A stretch of 64,000 nucleotides of DNA from Palsa-1439 sp050015495 (GCA_050015495.1 JBEKBH010000004.1:1-64000); one strand, 5' to 3'; positions 8,877 through 17,813 are shown, counted from the stretch's first letter. The notes: generated from the sequence alone by a model not told the origin. Program-made: numbers and translations.

Positions 8877-10319
8877 TTATAAATAAGGCGAGAATAACCG
8901 GGCGAGGGCGTCGCGCAATCTCGCGGGCAACGGCCACGCGTTGACTTCGGCCAGGGTGATTTCGTGCGCGCCGCGAAGCTTCCGTTGAAACACCGCTTCC
9001 ATTTCACCGGCGAACTCGTGTCCGTAACATTCGAGGTTCAATTCAAAGTTCAACCGCAGGCTGCGCACGTCCCAATTCGCCGAGCCGAGCAGAATCCAGT
9101 GGCCATCCACGATCATCAGCTTGGAGTGGTCGAACGGCGGCGGGGTGAGCCAGAGGTGGCAACCGCGTTCGAGCACCTGCCACCACATGGCGCGCGACGC
9201 CCACTGCACGGCCGGCAGGTTGCTTTTTTCCGGCACCAGAATGTCCACGCGCACACCCCGGAGCGCCGCCAGATTCAGCGCGGTGACCAGCGCCGCGTCC
9301 GGCAGGAAATACGGCGTGACAATTTGCACGGACGTTTGCGCCTCGGCCAGCGCGGCGAGCAGCACCCACCGCAGCTTTTCAAAGTCCCCATCCGGCCCGT
9401 CTGTGATAACCCGCGCGACGATGTTCCCGCATTCTTTCAAGTCCGGGAACCACGTGTCATCCGCGAGCATTTCGCCGGTGGTGAACGCCCAATCATTGAC
9501 AAACGCCTCCTGCAATCGCGTCACCACCGGACCCTCGACGCGAAACTGCAGGTCCCGCACGGCCCCTTTGGGGTGATCGGCCAACACGTTGCCATGACGG
9601 ATGTTCATGCCGCCGGTGAACGCCGTCCGGCCGTCCACGACAAGAAGTTTGCGGTGGTTGCGCAGGTTGATCGTCGTCACGCGCCACGGCGTCCACAAGG
9701 ACGCCGGCAGGAATTTCGCGAACGGGATGTGCGCGCGTCTCAGCCGGTGGGTAATGGACGGCCACGAGTAGCGCGCGCCGGCGGCGTCGAGCAACACGCG
9801 CACGGCCACGCCGCGTTTGACCGCGCGGCCGAGCGCGTCGGCAAACCGTTTTCCGCTCGGGTCGTTGTCCAGGATGTAGGTCGCGAAGGCGATGGATTTC
9901 GCGGCGGACTCGATCGCGGCGATCATGGCGGGGAACGCTTCGTCGCCATCGACCAGTGATTGAACCTGGTTGCCGGGCGTCAGCGGCTGGGCGACGACGT
10001 GGCCGACGGCGCGCGCGAGCTGTTGCAGATGCCGGGCTTCGACGGGCTGTGTTTCCCCCAGGTCTTCCGGAATGGGCCGGCTGATGATTTTATGGATGCC
10101 GAGCGACAGGGCGCGGCGGCGGATGCGGTTGACGCCGAACACGAGATAGAGCACCGGCCCGAGCACGGGCAGAAGCCAGATGAGACTGATCCAGAGCACC
10201 GCGGCGCGCGAATCGCGTTTGTGGAGAAGTGTGTGGATCGAGGCGAGCAGCGCGGCGAGGAAGCCAACGCCCGCGACCACATGCGGCCAAAACCTCGAGA
10301 TCGTTTGGACCCAGTCCAT
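8877..10319 (-). CDS. cls: cardiolipin synthase (phospholipase D family)
   Basis: A 480-residue membrane enzyme of the cardiolipin synthase type, which joins two phosphatidylglycerols to cardiolipin and glycerol. Two N-terminal helices (VVAGVGFLAALLASIHTLL; VLWISLIWLLPVLGPVLYLV) are followed by two phospholipase D active-site motifs, NHRKLLVVDGRTAFTGGMN and DHSKLMIVDGHWILLGSANW, each HxKxxxxD. Between them lies a typical linker with RVLLDAAGARYSWP and VTPYFLPDAAL. The start at 10319 (MDWVQTISRF) is chosen because the upstream extension has neither helix nor family similarity. It stands alone, with a repeat-rich gap upstream and the PIG-L gene 85 bases downstream on the same strand. Confidence 0.88.
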   Translation of the reverse strand: MDWVQTISRFWPHVVAGVGFLAALLASIHTLLHKRDSRAAVLWISLIWLLPVLGPVLYLVFGVNRIRRRALSLGIHKIISRPIPEDLGETQPVEARHLQQLARAVGHVVAQPLTPGNQVQSLVDGDEAFPAMIAAIESAAKSIAFATYILDNDPSGKRFADALGRAVKRGVAVRVLLDAAGARYSWPSITHRLRRAHIPFAKFLPASLWTPWRVTTINLRNHRKLLVVDGRTAFTGGMNIRHGNVLADHPKGAVRDLQFRVEGPVVTRLQEAFVNDWAFTTGEMLADDTWFPDLKECGNIVARVITDGPDGDFEKLRWVLLAALAEAQTSVQIVTPYFLPDAALVTALNLAALRGVRVDILVPEKSNLPAVQWASRAMWWQVLERGCHLWLTPPPFDHSKLMIVDGHWILLGSANWDVRSLRLNFELNLECYGHEFAGEMEAVFQRKLRGAHEITLAEVNAWPLPARLRDALARLFSPYL

Positions 10320-10459
10320 TGGCTGAATACTTTTACTGGAAACGACGGCTGGACGCGAGGATTTAGGGAATCGGCTTTCGCCGACGGACGAATTCCGGAG
10401 AGCGTCAGGGGGCGACTTGGCCACAGATTGACACAGATGGGCCGCGTGGTTGTCGTGGC

Positions 10460-10519
10460 ATGCTAAAGTTTTAGCATACCGCGGATGACGCGTTTTGGAG
10501 TTATGGATAGCACTATCCA
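10460..10519. promoter_or_regulatory. two perfect palindromes upstream of cls
   Basis: ATGCTAAA-gt-TTTAGCAT lies at 10460-10477 and TGGATAG-ca-CTATCCA at 10504-10519, both perfect and both with a two-base centre. They sit about 140-200 bases upstream of the cardiolipin synthase start on the opposite strand. Their compact form would suit dimeric repressor sites or small cruciforms, but no regulator can be named. Confidence 0.35.
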
Positions 10520-10756
10520 CATCACGTGGGTTCGCCTTCGCTGTCCGCCTGCGCTCTACGAGTTTCCACACCCGCCATCCCCCTTCGCAAGGGCTACGGA
10601 GGTCAGGAGGTCATGGCGGACGGGTCGGCGCGATTTTTTTTGATCTGCCATCGGAATCTTCTGGACAAGCCACATACGATAATGTATAGTCGGGGTGTTT
10701 TGGGTTGTTTGACATAGAGGGAAGGACTGGAGCACGGTGAGGGTGTTATAAGGCGC

Positions 10757-10812
10757 GGCCACGACGGAGCGTGGCCCTCCAAAACGACAGAAGCACGGCA
10801 CGCAGTGCCGTG
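10757..10812. repeat. paired hairpins, REP-like unit
   Basis: Two perfect stems stand 17 bases apart: GGCCACG-acggag-CGTGGCC (10757-10776) and CACGGCAC-gca-GTGCCGTG (10794-10812). The tight hairpin-linker-hairpin layout in a gene-free region resembles REP/BIME-type extragenic repeats rather than a terminator, because no T-run follows. No second copy occurs in this window. Confidence 0.5.
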
Positions 10813-10851
10813 GCTACAAGGGGCCATCGACAAAAAAGGGCGTTTTTGCGA

Positions 10852-10971
10852 AACGAACCCAATGTTTTATTGACAAAAACAAGTGTTGATTTAGCTTGTG
10901 GCGCAAGTAGTTAGGAGTTGTTAGGGGGGTGCTTTTGCGTTGGGTTCGTTTTGCATAGAATTGGGTTCGTT
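10852..10971. repeat. three copies of an 11-base repeat
   Basis: TTGGGTTCGTT occurs at 10940-10950 and 10961-10971 and, inverted, at 10852-10862. On the minus strand the two close copies read AACGAACCCAA and translate in one frame to a NEPN-type peptide. This short motif is scattered between genes in some planctomycete and verrucomicrobial genomes, from memory. It lies just downstream of the sigma-54 activator gene. Confidence 0.5.
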
Positions 10972-11020
10972 AGGGGGAGCCGGCAGGAGTTTGTGGCCGG
11001 TCTTAGCCAACTGAGGCGGG

Positions 11021-12400
11021 TTAATCCGCCGTAGGTGGACGAGTCTCGTAGCCGAGCTTCTGGAAGTGCTGGAGCTTGTAGAGGAGGGCGCGGCGGCTGA
11101 TGCCGAGGGCTTTGGCGGTTTCGGTGCGGTTGAAGTTGTGGTTCCGAAGCGCCTGGAGAATGGCTTCGCGCTCGACTTCTTCGAGGTGCTCGGCGTTGGC
11201 GGATGACGAGGCGCCGGGTCGGCCCGCGGCCTCGTGGACGCGCGCGGGGAGATGCTCGGGCAGGATGAGTTCGCTGCGGGAAAGCAGGACGGCCCGCTCC
11301 ATCGCGTTGCGGAGTTCGCGCACGTTGCCCGGCCAGGAATACCCTTCGAGACAGGCCGTGACGGTTTCGGAGAATCGGGCGCGACCCTTGGCGAATTCCG
11401 CGATGAAGAGTCCGGCCAGCGGGAGAATATCCTCGCGGCGCTCGCGCAGAGGCGGGACATTCAGCTCGACCACGTTCAGGCGATAGAACAGGTCTTCGCG
11501 AAACCGGCTGTTTTTGACCTCCTCCTCGAGATTGTGATTGCTGGCGGCGAGAATCCGCGCGTTGGTCCGAATCTCGCGGTTGGAACCGATGCGCTGGAAC
11601 CGTCCGTCCTGGGTCACGCGAAGAAGTTTCGCCTGGAGTTGCTGGGTCATCTCGGCGATTTCGTCGAGAAAGATCGTGCCGTCGTTGGCCTCCTCGAACC
11701 GGCCAATGCGTTGCGCGTGCGCGCCGGTGAACGAGCCGCGTTCGTGCCCGAACAACTCGCTTTCGAGGAGGGATTCGGGGATTGCGGCGCAATTGACCTT
11801 TATCAGCGGACCGGCGGATCGGGTGCTCCACGCATGAATGACATCGGCCAGCACTTCCTTGCCGACGCCGCTCTCGCCGGTAATCAGCACGCGGGTGTCG
11901 GAGGGCGCGACCAGCGAGACATCGCGGAAGACGGCCTGCATCAACGGGCTTTTGGCGACGACGTACGCGGGTAATTGCCGGTCCTCATCGTAGCGGAGCG
12001 GAGTGGACTTCGAAATGCCGGTGGCCTGCTGCACCGACGTGAGCAATTCATCGAGGTCGATGGGCTTGGCGAGATAATTCACCGCGCCGTCGCGCATGGC
12101 GCCGACGGCTTCGCGAATGTCGGCGTAGGCGGTCACGAGCAGGACGGGCAGTGTGGCGTTGATCTGGCGTGCGCGGCGGAGCGTTTCCAATCCCGTCAGG
12201 CCGGGCATGCGCACGTCGGACACCATCATGGCGATGTTGCCGTCGCGCAACGTTTCCAAGGCGCGCTCGCCGGACTCGACCACGGTGGTTTGAAACCCCT
12301 GGCTCCGCAAAAATGTGTCGAGCAGGCTGCGCTGGCCTGCATCGTCGTCCACAATCAGGATCCGCACCGTTGATTCGGTGCCCGATGCCGGTGTTTTCAA
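11021..12400 (-). CDS. NtrC-type sigma-54-dependent response regulator
   Basis: A 459-residue activator with three domains. The N-terminal receiver (ILIVDDDAGQ; phospho-Asp in MMVSDVRMPG; Lys in YLAKPIDL) is followed by an AAA+ sigma-54 interaction domain with Walker A GESGVGKE and the loop RGSFTGAH. A Fis-type helix-turn-helix ends it (NRTETAKALGISRRALLYKL). It starts at a TTG whose last two bases and the next A form the stop of the histidine kinase gene upstream, so the pair is translationally coupled. It is the last gene of the type II secretion operon and is therefore a candidate regulator of secretion genes or of secreted enzymes from sigma-54 promoters; that target is inferred. Confidence 0.9.
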   Translation of the reverse strand: MKTPASGTESTVRILIVDDDAGQRSLLDTFLRSQGFQTTVVESGERALETLRDGNIAMMVSDVRMPGLTGLETLRRARQINATLPVLLVTAYADIREAVGAMRDGAVNYLAKPIDLDELLTSVQQATGISKSTPLRYDEDRQLPAYVVAKSPLMQAVFRDVSLVAPSDTRVLITGESGVGKEVLADVIHAWSTRSAGPLIKVNCAAIPESLLESELFGHERGSFTGAHAQRIGRFEEANDGTIFLDEIAEMTQQLQAKLLRVTQDGRFQRIGSNREIRTNARILAASNHNLEEEVKNSRFREDLFYRLNVVELNVPPLRERREDILPLAGLFIAEFAKGRARFSETVTACLEGYSWPGNVRELRNAMERAVLLSRSELILPEHLPARVHEAAGRPGASSSANAEHLEEVEREAILQALRNHNFNRTETAKALGISRRALLYKLQHFQKLGYETRPPTAD

Positions 12401-13941
12401 TTCTTACCCGCGAGTTTTAGGTGTGCCAGACGGAAGATAGCACCTTTCGGCTCATTGGGAAGGCATTCAATTTCCCACCCGTGGGCGTGCACGATCTGCT
12501 GGACGACCGTCAGACCAAGCCCGGTTCCCTTGGGTTGGGTGGTGAAATAGGGCTTGAAGATTTCCTTGCGGCGGTCGGCCGGTACACCCGGCCCGTTGTC
12601 GCGAATTTCGAGCATGGCTTCGGCGGCGTTCGGACGCCCGATGACGATCTGAATCGCGCCGCCGGGTTCGACGGCTTGAATGGCATTGAGGAGCAGATTG
12701 AACAATGCTTGGCGGAGCAACTGTTCGTCCGCCTCGATCGTGAGCGGCTCGCCTTTGATCTCGACCTGAACCTGTTTCTCCTCGATGTCGTATCCCAACG
12801 CACGGACCACTTCACTCACCGCCGAGGAAAGCGCCAGCGCGGAGCGCCGCACCTCCCGGGGCCGGGAATAATTGATGAATTCGTTCAGTTGCACCGTGAC
12901 TTTATCGGCCTCGTCCACGATGGCGCGCGATTTGTCGCGGATTTCCGCGGGTGCATCGGCCTGTTTGGATATCATCTGCGCCAGTCCGCGGATGATGTTG
13001 AGCGGGTTGCGCGTTTCGTGGGCGAGGCCGGCCGCCGCCAGATTCATTTCCTTGAGATGGGTGGTCAATTCACTGGCGCGGACCAGCCGGACTTGGAGAT
13101 CGGAAGAGGTGGTGAGATTGCGCCACGCCAGCCCCGAGCCGACCACCGAGACGGTGGCCAGCAGCCCGATGATGCATCGCAACCAGAGATCCTGACGGCT
13201 CGCGGCCAGCACGGGCTGGGTGGACATGACGATGACAAAACTGCGGACACCCTGCTTTTGCAGCATCGCATTGTACACTTCTTCGCTCATCCACGGAGGG
13301 CGACCGAGCCGTGGCCGACCTGGACCGCCGCGGAACCACGGCCGATTGGTTGACGAACCCGAGGGCGACGCTTCCGCTGCTTCATTCGTTGCCGTGGCAG
13401 TATGGTTTGATTCGTCGTCCGGAGGCGGAGGCCCCGGCGGCGGTTCCGGTGGTCCGCCGGCGAACCGGTTGGTGTCGGACGGACGGAAGAATTCGTCCCG
13501 CGTCAACACAATCGGCGGCCGGCTGCTTTCGATGTCCCGGGTCACGTTGGTGCCCAGGTCCACGAGGTTCATCAAGGTGACCGTTTCCTTGTCCCATCGC
13601 TCGGCGGGACCCTCGACGCCTTTCGTCTGGAAATCGGCGAGCGTGCCGGCCGAGGCGACGACATCCCCGGCGGCGTTGAGGAGGGCGATCCCGTGTAGTT
13701 CACCGGGCCTGACCAGATCGTGCAACGCGGATTCCAACCGCTCCTTGGAAAGGACCCCGAAACGACGTTGCGACCGAAGCACGATGCCGAGCGTGTTGGA
13801 AATGTCCTGGGCCCGGTAGATCAACTGCGCCCGCGCCCCCCGGCGCACGCGGAAATGCTCGGCTGTCTGCCACGCCAATACCAGGACCCACGCGGCCAGT
13901 AACAATCCATAGATCAACCTGCTGCGGCGGCTTATGTCCAT
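12397..13941 (-). CDS. membrane histidine kinase paired with the NtrC-type regulator
   Basis: A 514-residue sensor kinase. One helix lies near the N-terminus (LIYGLLLAAWVLVLAW), then an extracytoplasmic region of about 215 residues, and a second helix (LWLRCIIGLLATVSVVGSGL). The kinase core has the H-box AAAGLAHETRNPLNIIRGL and an ATPase domain with NLLLNAIQAVEPGG, DNGPGVP and GTGLGLTVVQQI. The sensor part carries a proline-rich acidic insert (PEPPPGPPPPDDES) and a basic Gly/Pro-rich stretch that look like flexible linkers; no known sensor fold is evident. It lies 23 bases after the secretin gene and overlaps the regulator gene, so it is co-transcribed with the type II secretion genes. Confidence 0.88.
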   Translation of the reverse strand: MDISRRSRLIYGLLLAAWVLVLAWQTAEHFRVRRGARAQLIYRAQDISNTLGIVLRSQRRFGVLSKERLESALHDLVRPGELHGIALLNAAGDVVASAGTLADFQTKGVEGPAERWDKETVTLMNLVDLGTNVTRDIESSRPPIVLTRDEFFRPSDTNRFAGGPPEPPPGPPPPDDESNHTATATNEAAEASPSGSSTNRPWFRGGPGRPRLGRPPWMSEEVYNAMLQKQGVRSFVIVMSTQPVLAASRQDLWLRCIIGLLATVSVVGSGLAWRNLTTSSDLQVRLVRASELTTHLKEMNLAAAGLAHETRNPLNIIRGLAQMISKQADAPAEIRDKSRAIVDEADKVTVQLNEFINYSRPREVRRSALALSSAVSEVVRALGYDIEEKQVQVEIKGEPLTIEADEQLLRQALFNLLLNAIQAVEPGGAIQIVIGRPNAAEAMLEIRDNGPGVPADRRKEIFKPYFTTQPKGTGLGLTVVQQIVHAHGWEIECLPNEPKGAIFRLAHLKLAGKN

Positions 13942-13964
13942 GCGCGGCGTTCCATGTTGTCTGG

Positions 13965-15248
13965 TTATTGAACCGTGGCGGAGGAGTTCGACTTTCCGCC
14001 TTTTAACTGCTTCGCTGGCACCTTGTCGAGAAATCTATCCAATTCCTGCTCGGAATACGACTTGGGAATCAACGTATGCGCTCTCTCGCTGGCGGAGAGC
14101 GCAGCCAGTTGCTTCGGTGCCTCAACCACGTATGGCGTCAGAAAGATCATAAGTTCTTCACGAGCGTTGCTGGCGATCCTCCGCTTGAAAACATTCCCGA
14201 GAAACGGAATGTCGCCGAGGATCGGGATTTTCTGCTCGGCGGAAGTCTTGTCACGCTGCATCAGGCCGCCGATGACAACGGTTTGCCCGCTGGGCGTGAT
14301 GGCCACGGTGTTGGCGGAAATCGTGTCGATAACCGGAGCATTGACTCCCTGAGCGATGGGAACCGTCAGGGTCGGGTCAATGGATGAGTCCTGCGGCGCG
14401 ATGATCATCTGAACCATGCCATCGCTGGTAATATACGGCGTAACCGTCAGGATAATTCCCACGGACGTGTACGTGACGGAGTTGATCGGTGCACCAGAAA
14501 TCGTGTTGTAGCTGACACTGGTGATCAAGGGCACCTCCTGCCCCACCACAACGCTTGCCGGCTGATCGTTCCGCGCCAGAATCGACGGACGCGAGAGCAC
14601 CTCGGCTTTTCCCATCGCCGCGATGGCCCGCAACGTTGCCTGAAAATCGTTTCCCAAAATCTGGTACATCCCGGCGCCCGGGCCGGCTGCGAACGGAGCG
14701 ATCTGGGAAAAGCCCGATACCGGCAGCCCGAACGCATTCAGCGCAGGAGCGTTGGATCCTGTGCCGGAAGCGAGCGATGACAGCCCAAAGGAATTCGCCA
14801 CTTGTCCCATTATGTTGCTGCCGCCAATCTTATTCATCCAGCCACCTTCCACACCGATGTCCGTCGCGTCGCTGTGCGTCACCTGCAAAAATACGACCTT
14901 GATCAAGACCTGGGGTTGTGGGCGGTCCAGGTTGGAAATGACGGAACTGATGTTTCGGGTCGTATCCTCGTCAGCAATGATCGTAATGTTGTGCGTATCC
15001 GGGTCGTAGGAAATCGTCGCGTTGCCCACGGTGCCGTTGGCATTGTATTGCTGACTGCCGGTGGCTGAGCCGCTGCGATTGGCCGCCCCGCCGCCGCCGA
15101 AACCGCCAAAACCGCCGAAGCCACCACCACCACCCGCACCGGCGGGGCGTTGCGCCGCCTGTTGGGCGTGGATTGTGCTTGGCGCGCACAAACAAAGCGC
15201 CAGAATGAGCCCGAGCCAGCGTGTCGGTTTCAAGAATTTTGTATTCAT
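13965..15248 (-). CDS. gspD: C-terminal half of a split type II secretin (GspD)
   Basis: A 427-residue protein carrying the secretin core that forms the outer-membrane ring of type II secretion. The start at 15248 follows AAGGAAC and gives a classical signal peptide (MNTKFLKPTRW then LGLILALCLCAPSTIHAQQ). A Gly-rich linker (about 37-52) leads to what looks like the second half of an N3 repeat (YDPDTHNITIIADEDT, then SNLDRPQPQVLIKVVFLQVT). The secretin domain follows, with QEVPLITSVSYN, GIILTVTPYI and the hallmark IPILGDIPFLGNVF, ending EELMIFLTPYVVEAP. A normal GspD also has N0-N2 domains; here they are encoded by the gene just upstream. Each half has its own signal peptide, so this is a genuine split rather than a sequencing frameshift. 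Confidence 0.88.
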   Translation of the reverse strand: MNTKFLKPTRWLGLILALCLCAPSTIHAQQAAQRPAGAGGGGGFGGFGGFGGGGAANRSGSATGSQQYNANGTVGNATISYDPDTHNITIIADEDTTRNISSVISNLDRPQPQVLIKVVFLQVTHSDATDIGVEGGWMNKIGGSNIMGQVANSFGLSSLASGTGSNAPALNAFGLPVSGFSQIAPFAAGPGAGMYQILGNDFQATLRAIAAMGKAEVLSRPSILARNDQPASVVVGQEVPLITSVSYNTISGAPINSVTYTSVGIILTVTPYITSDGMVQMIIAPQDSSIDPTLTVPIAQGVNAPVIDTISANTVAITPSGQTVVIGGLMQRDKTSAEQKIPILGDIPFLGNVFKRRIASNAREELMIFLTPYVVEAPKQLAALSASERAHTLIPKSYSEQELDRFLDKVPAKQLKGGKSNSSATVQ

Positions 15249-15286
15249 AGGTTCCTTGCGATTATGCGCCTGAGGTTGCACGCTCC

Positions 15287-16696
15287 TCAAAACGAAGTTC
15301 CTCCGAGTCCGGTGCGCCCCGTTCCCAAGCCCGTGGTTCCCAGGCCCATGCTCGAGGTCGCGGTGCCGGCGTTCTGTTGAATTCGAAGCTGCAGCGGACT
15401 CTGCTGTGTCTGGCTGCTCCGCGTTGAGTTCTGACTCTGGAACATGTCTTGCAGCACCTGCTGCACTTGCTGCGGATCGGCGTTCTCCAGATGAACGACG
15501 CTCACGTGAGGCACCCGCGGCGAATCCTGGTCGAGCTGCTCGATCATGCCCGCGATTTGGTCCATCATGTCCTTCGACGCGGTGACCGCCACAGAAGACG
15601 TGCGTGGGTCGGCTACGGCGATGACCTCCTGTCTCTTCTTGATCCGGGCCGCCTGACCGTTGGCGGGCGTGTTGGCCGCCGCCTGAGCCGCCGCTGCGCG
15701 TGCGGCAAAGCCACCGAAACCGCCTCCACCAAATCCACCGAACCCACCTCCGCCAAAGCCGCCGCCGGGGCCGCCGAACCGTATCGGGGTCTGGCTGCCG
15801 CTCGTATTGCTCTGTCCGGAAAACAATCCCATCAACAGGTTGGCGATCTCGGTCGGGTCGTGGTGCCTCAAATGAAACACGCGCAATTCGGTCTCGTCTT
15901 CCGCGCTCGAATCGATTGCCTTGATGATTTCCACTAGGTGCCGAATATTGGCCTGGGTATCGGTCACGGCGATGGAGTTGCCGGCCTCGTTGGCGACGAT
16001 GGTCGCGTGCGTGGATACCATCGGCGACAGGTCCTTGACCAGTTGCTCGGCTTCCACGAACCGGATGGGAATGATTTGCGTGACGATTTCGTCGTTTTTC
16101 GGGATCGCATCCGGGTTATTGCCGGTCTTGACCGGGATATCGCCGTGGATCGCTTCGTCCTTGCTCACAATGGTCAGCGTCCGCCCGTTCCGGATGGCGG
16201 CGTATCCATTCTTGTTCAGCATGGAATTCAACAGGTCAACCGCCTCATCCTTCGTCACGGGATGGGTGCTCCACACGTCCACCTTTCCCTTCACCGGGGT
16301 ATCCACTTCGATAATGAAGCCCGCGGCGTCGCTCAGATAGCTCAACACCAGGTCAATCGGTGCGTTGTGAAAATTCAGGTACAACCCCTTCCCAACGTCC
16401 GTGTTCTCCGTCGTGGAGGCGGACGGCTCTGCGGCGGCGCTGGATGAATTCCCCGCCGCGGTCTCGGGCTGGGTGGACGCCGGAGAAGTTGCCATATTCT
16501 GGTCCGCCTCGGCGGCCTGTGGTTCTTCTGGTTGCGACGCGGCAGCCGAGGGCTCCTCTTGTGCGGGCACGCTGTTGCTCACACTGTCGGCCGGTTGTGG
16601 TTCGGACGCCGGCGACGGCCCGGTCTGCGCGTACGCTGTCAGCACAAGTCCACACACACAGCCGGTGGCCAAAATTCGAAAAATGGCGGTTCTCAT
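15287..16696 (-). CDS. N-terminal half of a split type II secretin (N0-N2 and part of N3)
   Basis: A 469-residue periplasmic protein. A signal peptide (MRTAIFRILATGCVCGLVLT) precedes a Pro/Glu/Ala/Ser-rich linker of about 75 residues. Then come a secretin N0-like domain (YLNFHNAPIDLVLSYLSDAA), an N1-like repeat (IRFVEAEQLVKDLSPMVSTH), and an N2-like repeat (RVFHLRHHDPTEIANLLMGL) interrupted by a Gly/Phe-rich loop and closing with DPRTSSVAVTASKDMM. A final part, VVHLENADPQQVQQVLQDMF, looks like the first half of N3. It stops just before the gene with the secretin core. In standard systems all of this is one GspD chain. The two proteins presumably assemble in the periplasm, with N3 completed across the break; this is inferred. 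Confidence 0.82.
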   Translation of the reverse strand: MRTAIFRILATGCVCGLVLTAYAQTGPSPASEPQPADSVSNSVPAQEEPSAAASQPEEPQAAEADQNMATSPASTQPETAAGNSSSAAAEPSASTTENTDVGKGLYLNFHNAPIDLVLSYLSDAAGFIIEVDTPVKGKVDVWSTHPVTKDEAVDLLNSMLNKNGYAAIRNGRTLTIVSKDEAIHGDIPVKTGNNPDAIPKNDEIVTQIIPIRFVEAEQLVKDLSPMVSTHATIVANEAGNSIAVTDTQANIRHLVEIIKAIDSSAEDETELRVFHLRHHDPTEIANLLMGLFSGQSNTSGSQTPIRFGGPGGGFGGGGFGGFGGGGFGGFAARAAAAQAAANTPANGQAARIKKRQEVIAVADPRTSSVAVTASKDMMDQIAGMIEQLDQDSPRVPHVSVVHLENADPQQVQQVLQDMFQSQNSTRSSQTQQSPLQLRIQQNAGTATSSMGLGTTGLGTGRTGLGGTSF

Positions 16697-17283
16697 TGTA
16701 ACTCCTGTTCTCTCTGTTTCATCAATCGTTTGAGGACGTCGTTACCCTCGTTGTCGGAATCGCTGGCGGCCGGCTCGGTTGACGCCGCGTCCGCGTTCTC
16801 CGTTGTATCGACTGGCAATTCACTCGTGGCCGCCAACTGCCAGGACCCCTTTTCTTCGCGCCGCATTTGTGTCCCGACCTTTATCACCAACTGCTTGTCG
16901 CCATTGGCCAGTTTCACGGTCGTTGGCGTGATGTCGGTCACCTTGTAACCGGCAATCGTGCCGGCGTTTTGCACGGCCTTCCGATACTCGGAACTCGTGC
17001 CGTCAAAAAACGCGAAGGTTCCCTTGGCGTAGCTCATCGTGCCGACCAGGGCAAATGCATCCGCCACCGGTTGCGACCGGTTCCCGCGCTTATGTCGCGC
17101 GGTGCGGTTCGGATTGAAGATGTTCCTCTCGCTAATGACCTGAAAATTGGAGAAATCCGCCTCGCTCGTGCCGTTTGTCTGCTGGGCCCGAGCGGCGAAG
17201 CCTCCGGTCATCACCAGTGCGGCGACCGCCAGCATTTTCCACAGGCGGAACGTCCTTCCGATCATTGTCGTTTTCCGCTTCAT
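16693..17283 (-). CDS. GspC/PilP-like inner-membrane secretion protein
   Basis: A 196-residue protein with one N-terminal hydrophobic segment (MLAVAALVMTGGFAARAQ) and a small domain (about residues 40-135) that resembles the homology region of GspC or PilP: SERNIFNPNR, ALVGTMSYAKGTFAFFDG, GYKVTDITPTTVKLANG, VIKVGTQM. In type II secretion this region connects the inner-membrane platform to the secretin N0 domain. There is no PDZ domain; the tail is acidic and low-complexity. The segment ends AARAQQ, so it may be cleaved and the protein periplasmic rather than anchored. Its ATG overlaps the stop of the GspM-like gene (ATGA), and its own stop overlaps the ATG of the split secretin gene. Confidence 0.65.
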   Translation of the reverse strand: MKRKTTMIGRTFRLWKMLAVAALVMTGGFAARAQQTNGTSEADFSNFQVISERNIFNPNRTARHKRGNRSQPVADAFALVGTMSYAKGTFAFFDGTSSEYRKAVQNAGTIAGYKVTDITPTTVKLANGDKQLVIKVGTQMRREEKGSWQLAATSELPVDTTENADAASTEPAASDSDNEGNDVLKRLMKQREQELQ

Positions 17284-17813
17284 TGGGTTTGGGGTGTCAG
17301 GACGAGGGCGCTGACTTCCAGCGCGAGGCTCAACTGCTGGCCGATGGTGTCGTGCGAACTCAACTCCGCCGATACCACCTTCAGGGCCATCGGTCCCTTT
17401 TCGACCGCGTACAAAAATTGCGCCAACGTCTCCATATCGCCCGTGGCATCCACCCGACATTCGAGTGTCATGTAGTCGTCCACATCGTGTTTCCATTGGG
17501 GCGTGATCGACGTAATGCTCGCCCGGCTCTGTTGCGACCACGTATCAAATGCCTTGAGCATCTGCTGCTCGGCCAACGAGGGGTTGTTCGGCAGCGTGTT
17601 CGTCCGCATTTCCTCCCAGCGACGGCGGATGAGCTGTTCCCGCTGCAGCAGCGACGATCCCTGGGCGATCTCCTGACGAAGGTCGGCGATTTTTTTGGAG
17701 CGCGCCTGCCAGAGATGCGTCAGCGGCGTGAACACGAACCAATCGGAGATCAGGAGTCCGAGACCGGAAATTGCGAGGATCGCCAGGAGTCGTTGGCGCT
17801 GGTTAATCTGCAT
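17280..17813 (-). CDS. GspM/PilO-like inner-membrane secretion protein
   Basis: A 177-residue protein with one N-terminal membrane helix (LLAILAISGLGLLISDWFVF), a short coiled coil (SKKIADLRQEIAQGSSLLQRE) and a C-terminal ferredoxin-like region (MTLECRVDATGDMETLAQFL, then PMALKVVSAELSS). This is the layout of GspM and PilO, which pair with GspL/PilN on the periplasmic side of the platform. It overlaps the gene for the GspL-like protein by 11 bases and is coupled to the following GspC-like gene. The sequence alone does not separate GspM from PilO; the operon context favours GspM. Confidence 0.7.
   Translation of the reverse strand: MQINQRQRLLAILAISGLGLLISDWFVFTPLTHLWQARSKKIADLRQEIAQGSSLLQREQLIRRRWEEMRTNTLPNNPSLAEQQMLKAFDTWSQQSRASITSITPQWKHDVDDYMTLECRVDATGDMETLAQFLYAVEKGPMALKVVSAELSSHDTIGQQLSLALEVSALVLTPQTQ

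Larger units (their letters stand above)
10320..11020. other. repeat-rich intergenic region
   Basis: About 700 bases without a credible gene. It holds two perfect palindromes close together (10460-10477 and 10504-10519), a CCACAGATTGACACAGATGG stretch near 10420-10440, a pair of strong adjacent hairpins (10757-10812) and three copies of TTGGGTTCGTT (10852-10971). These look like mosaics of short interspersed repeats of the kind common in PVC genomes; that lineage comparison is from memory. Promoters for the cardiolipin synthase gene probably lie at its left end, but no clear -35/-10 pair was found. Confidence 0.5.

Noticed and set aside
10421..10440. Tandem CACAGATTGACACAGAT as a CRISPR or origin repeat
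   Set aside because: There are only two partial units and no spacing pattern; it looks like a scattered intergenic repeat.
13965..16696. Possible frameshift splitting one gspD gene
   Set aside because: The downstream part has its own ribosome site and full signal peptide, and the upstream part ends in a Gly/Thr-rich tail, so two genes are a better explanation than an error.
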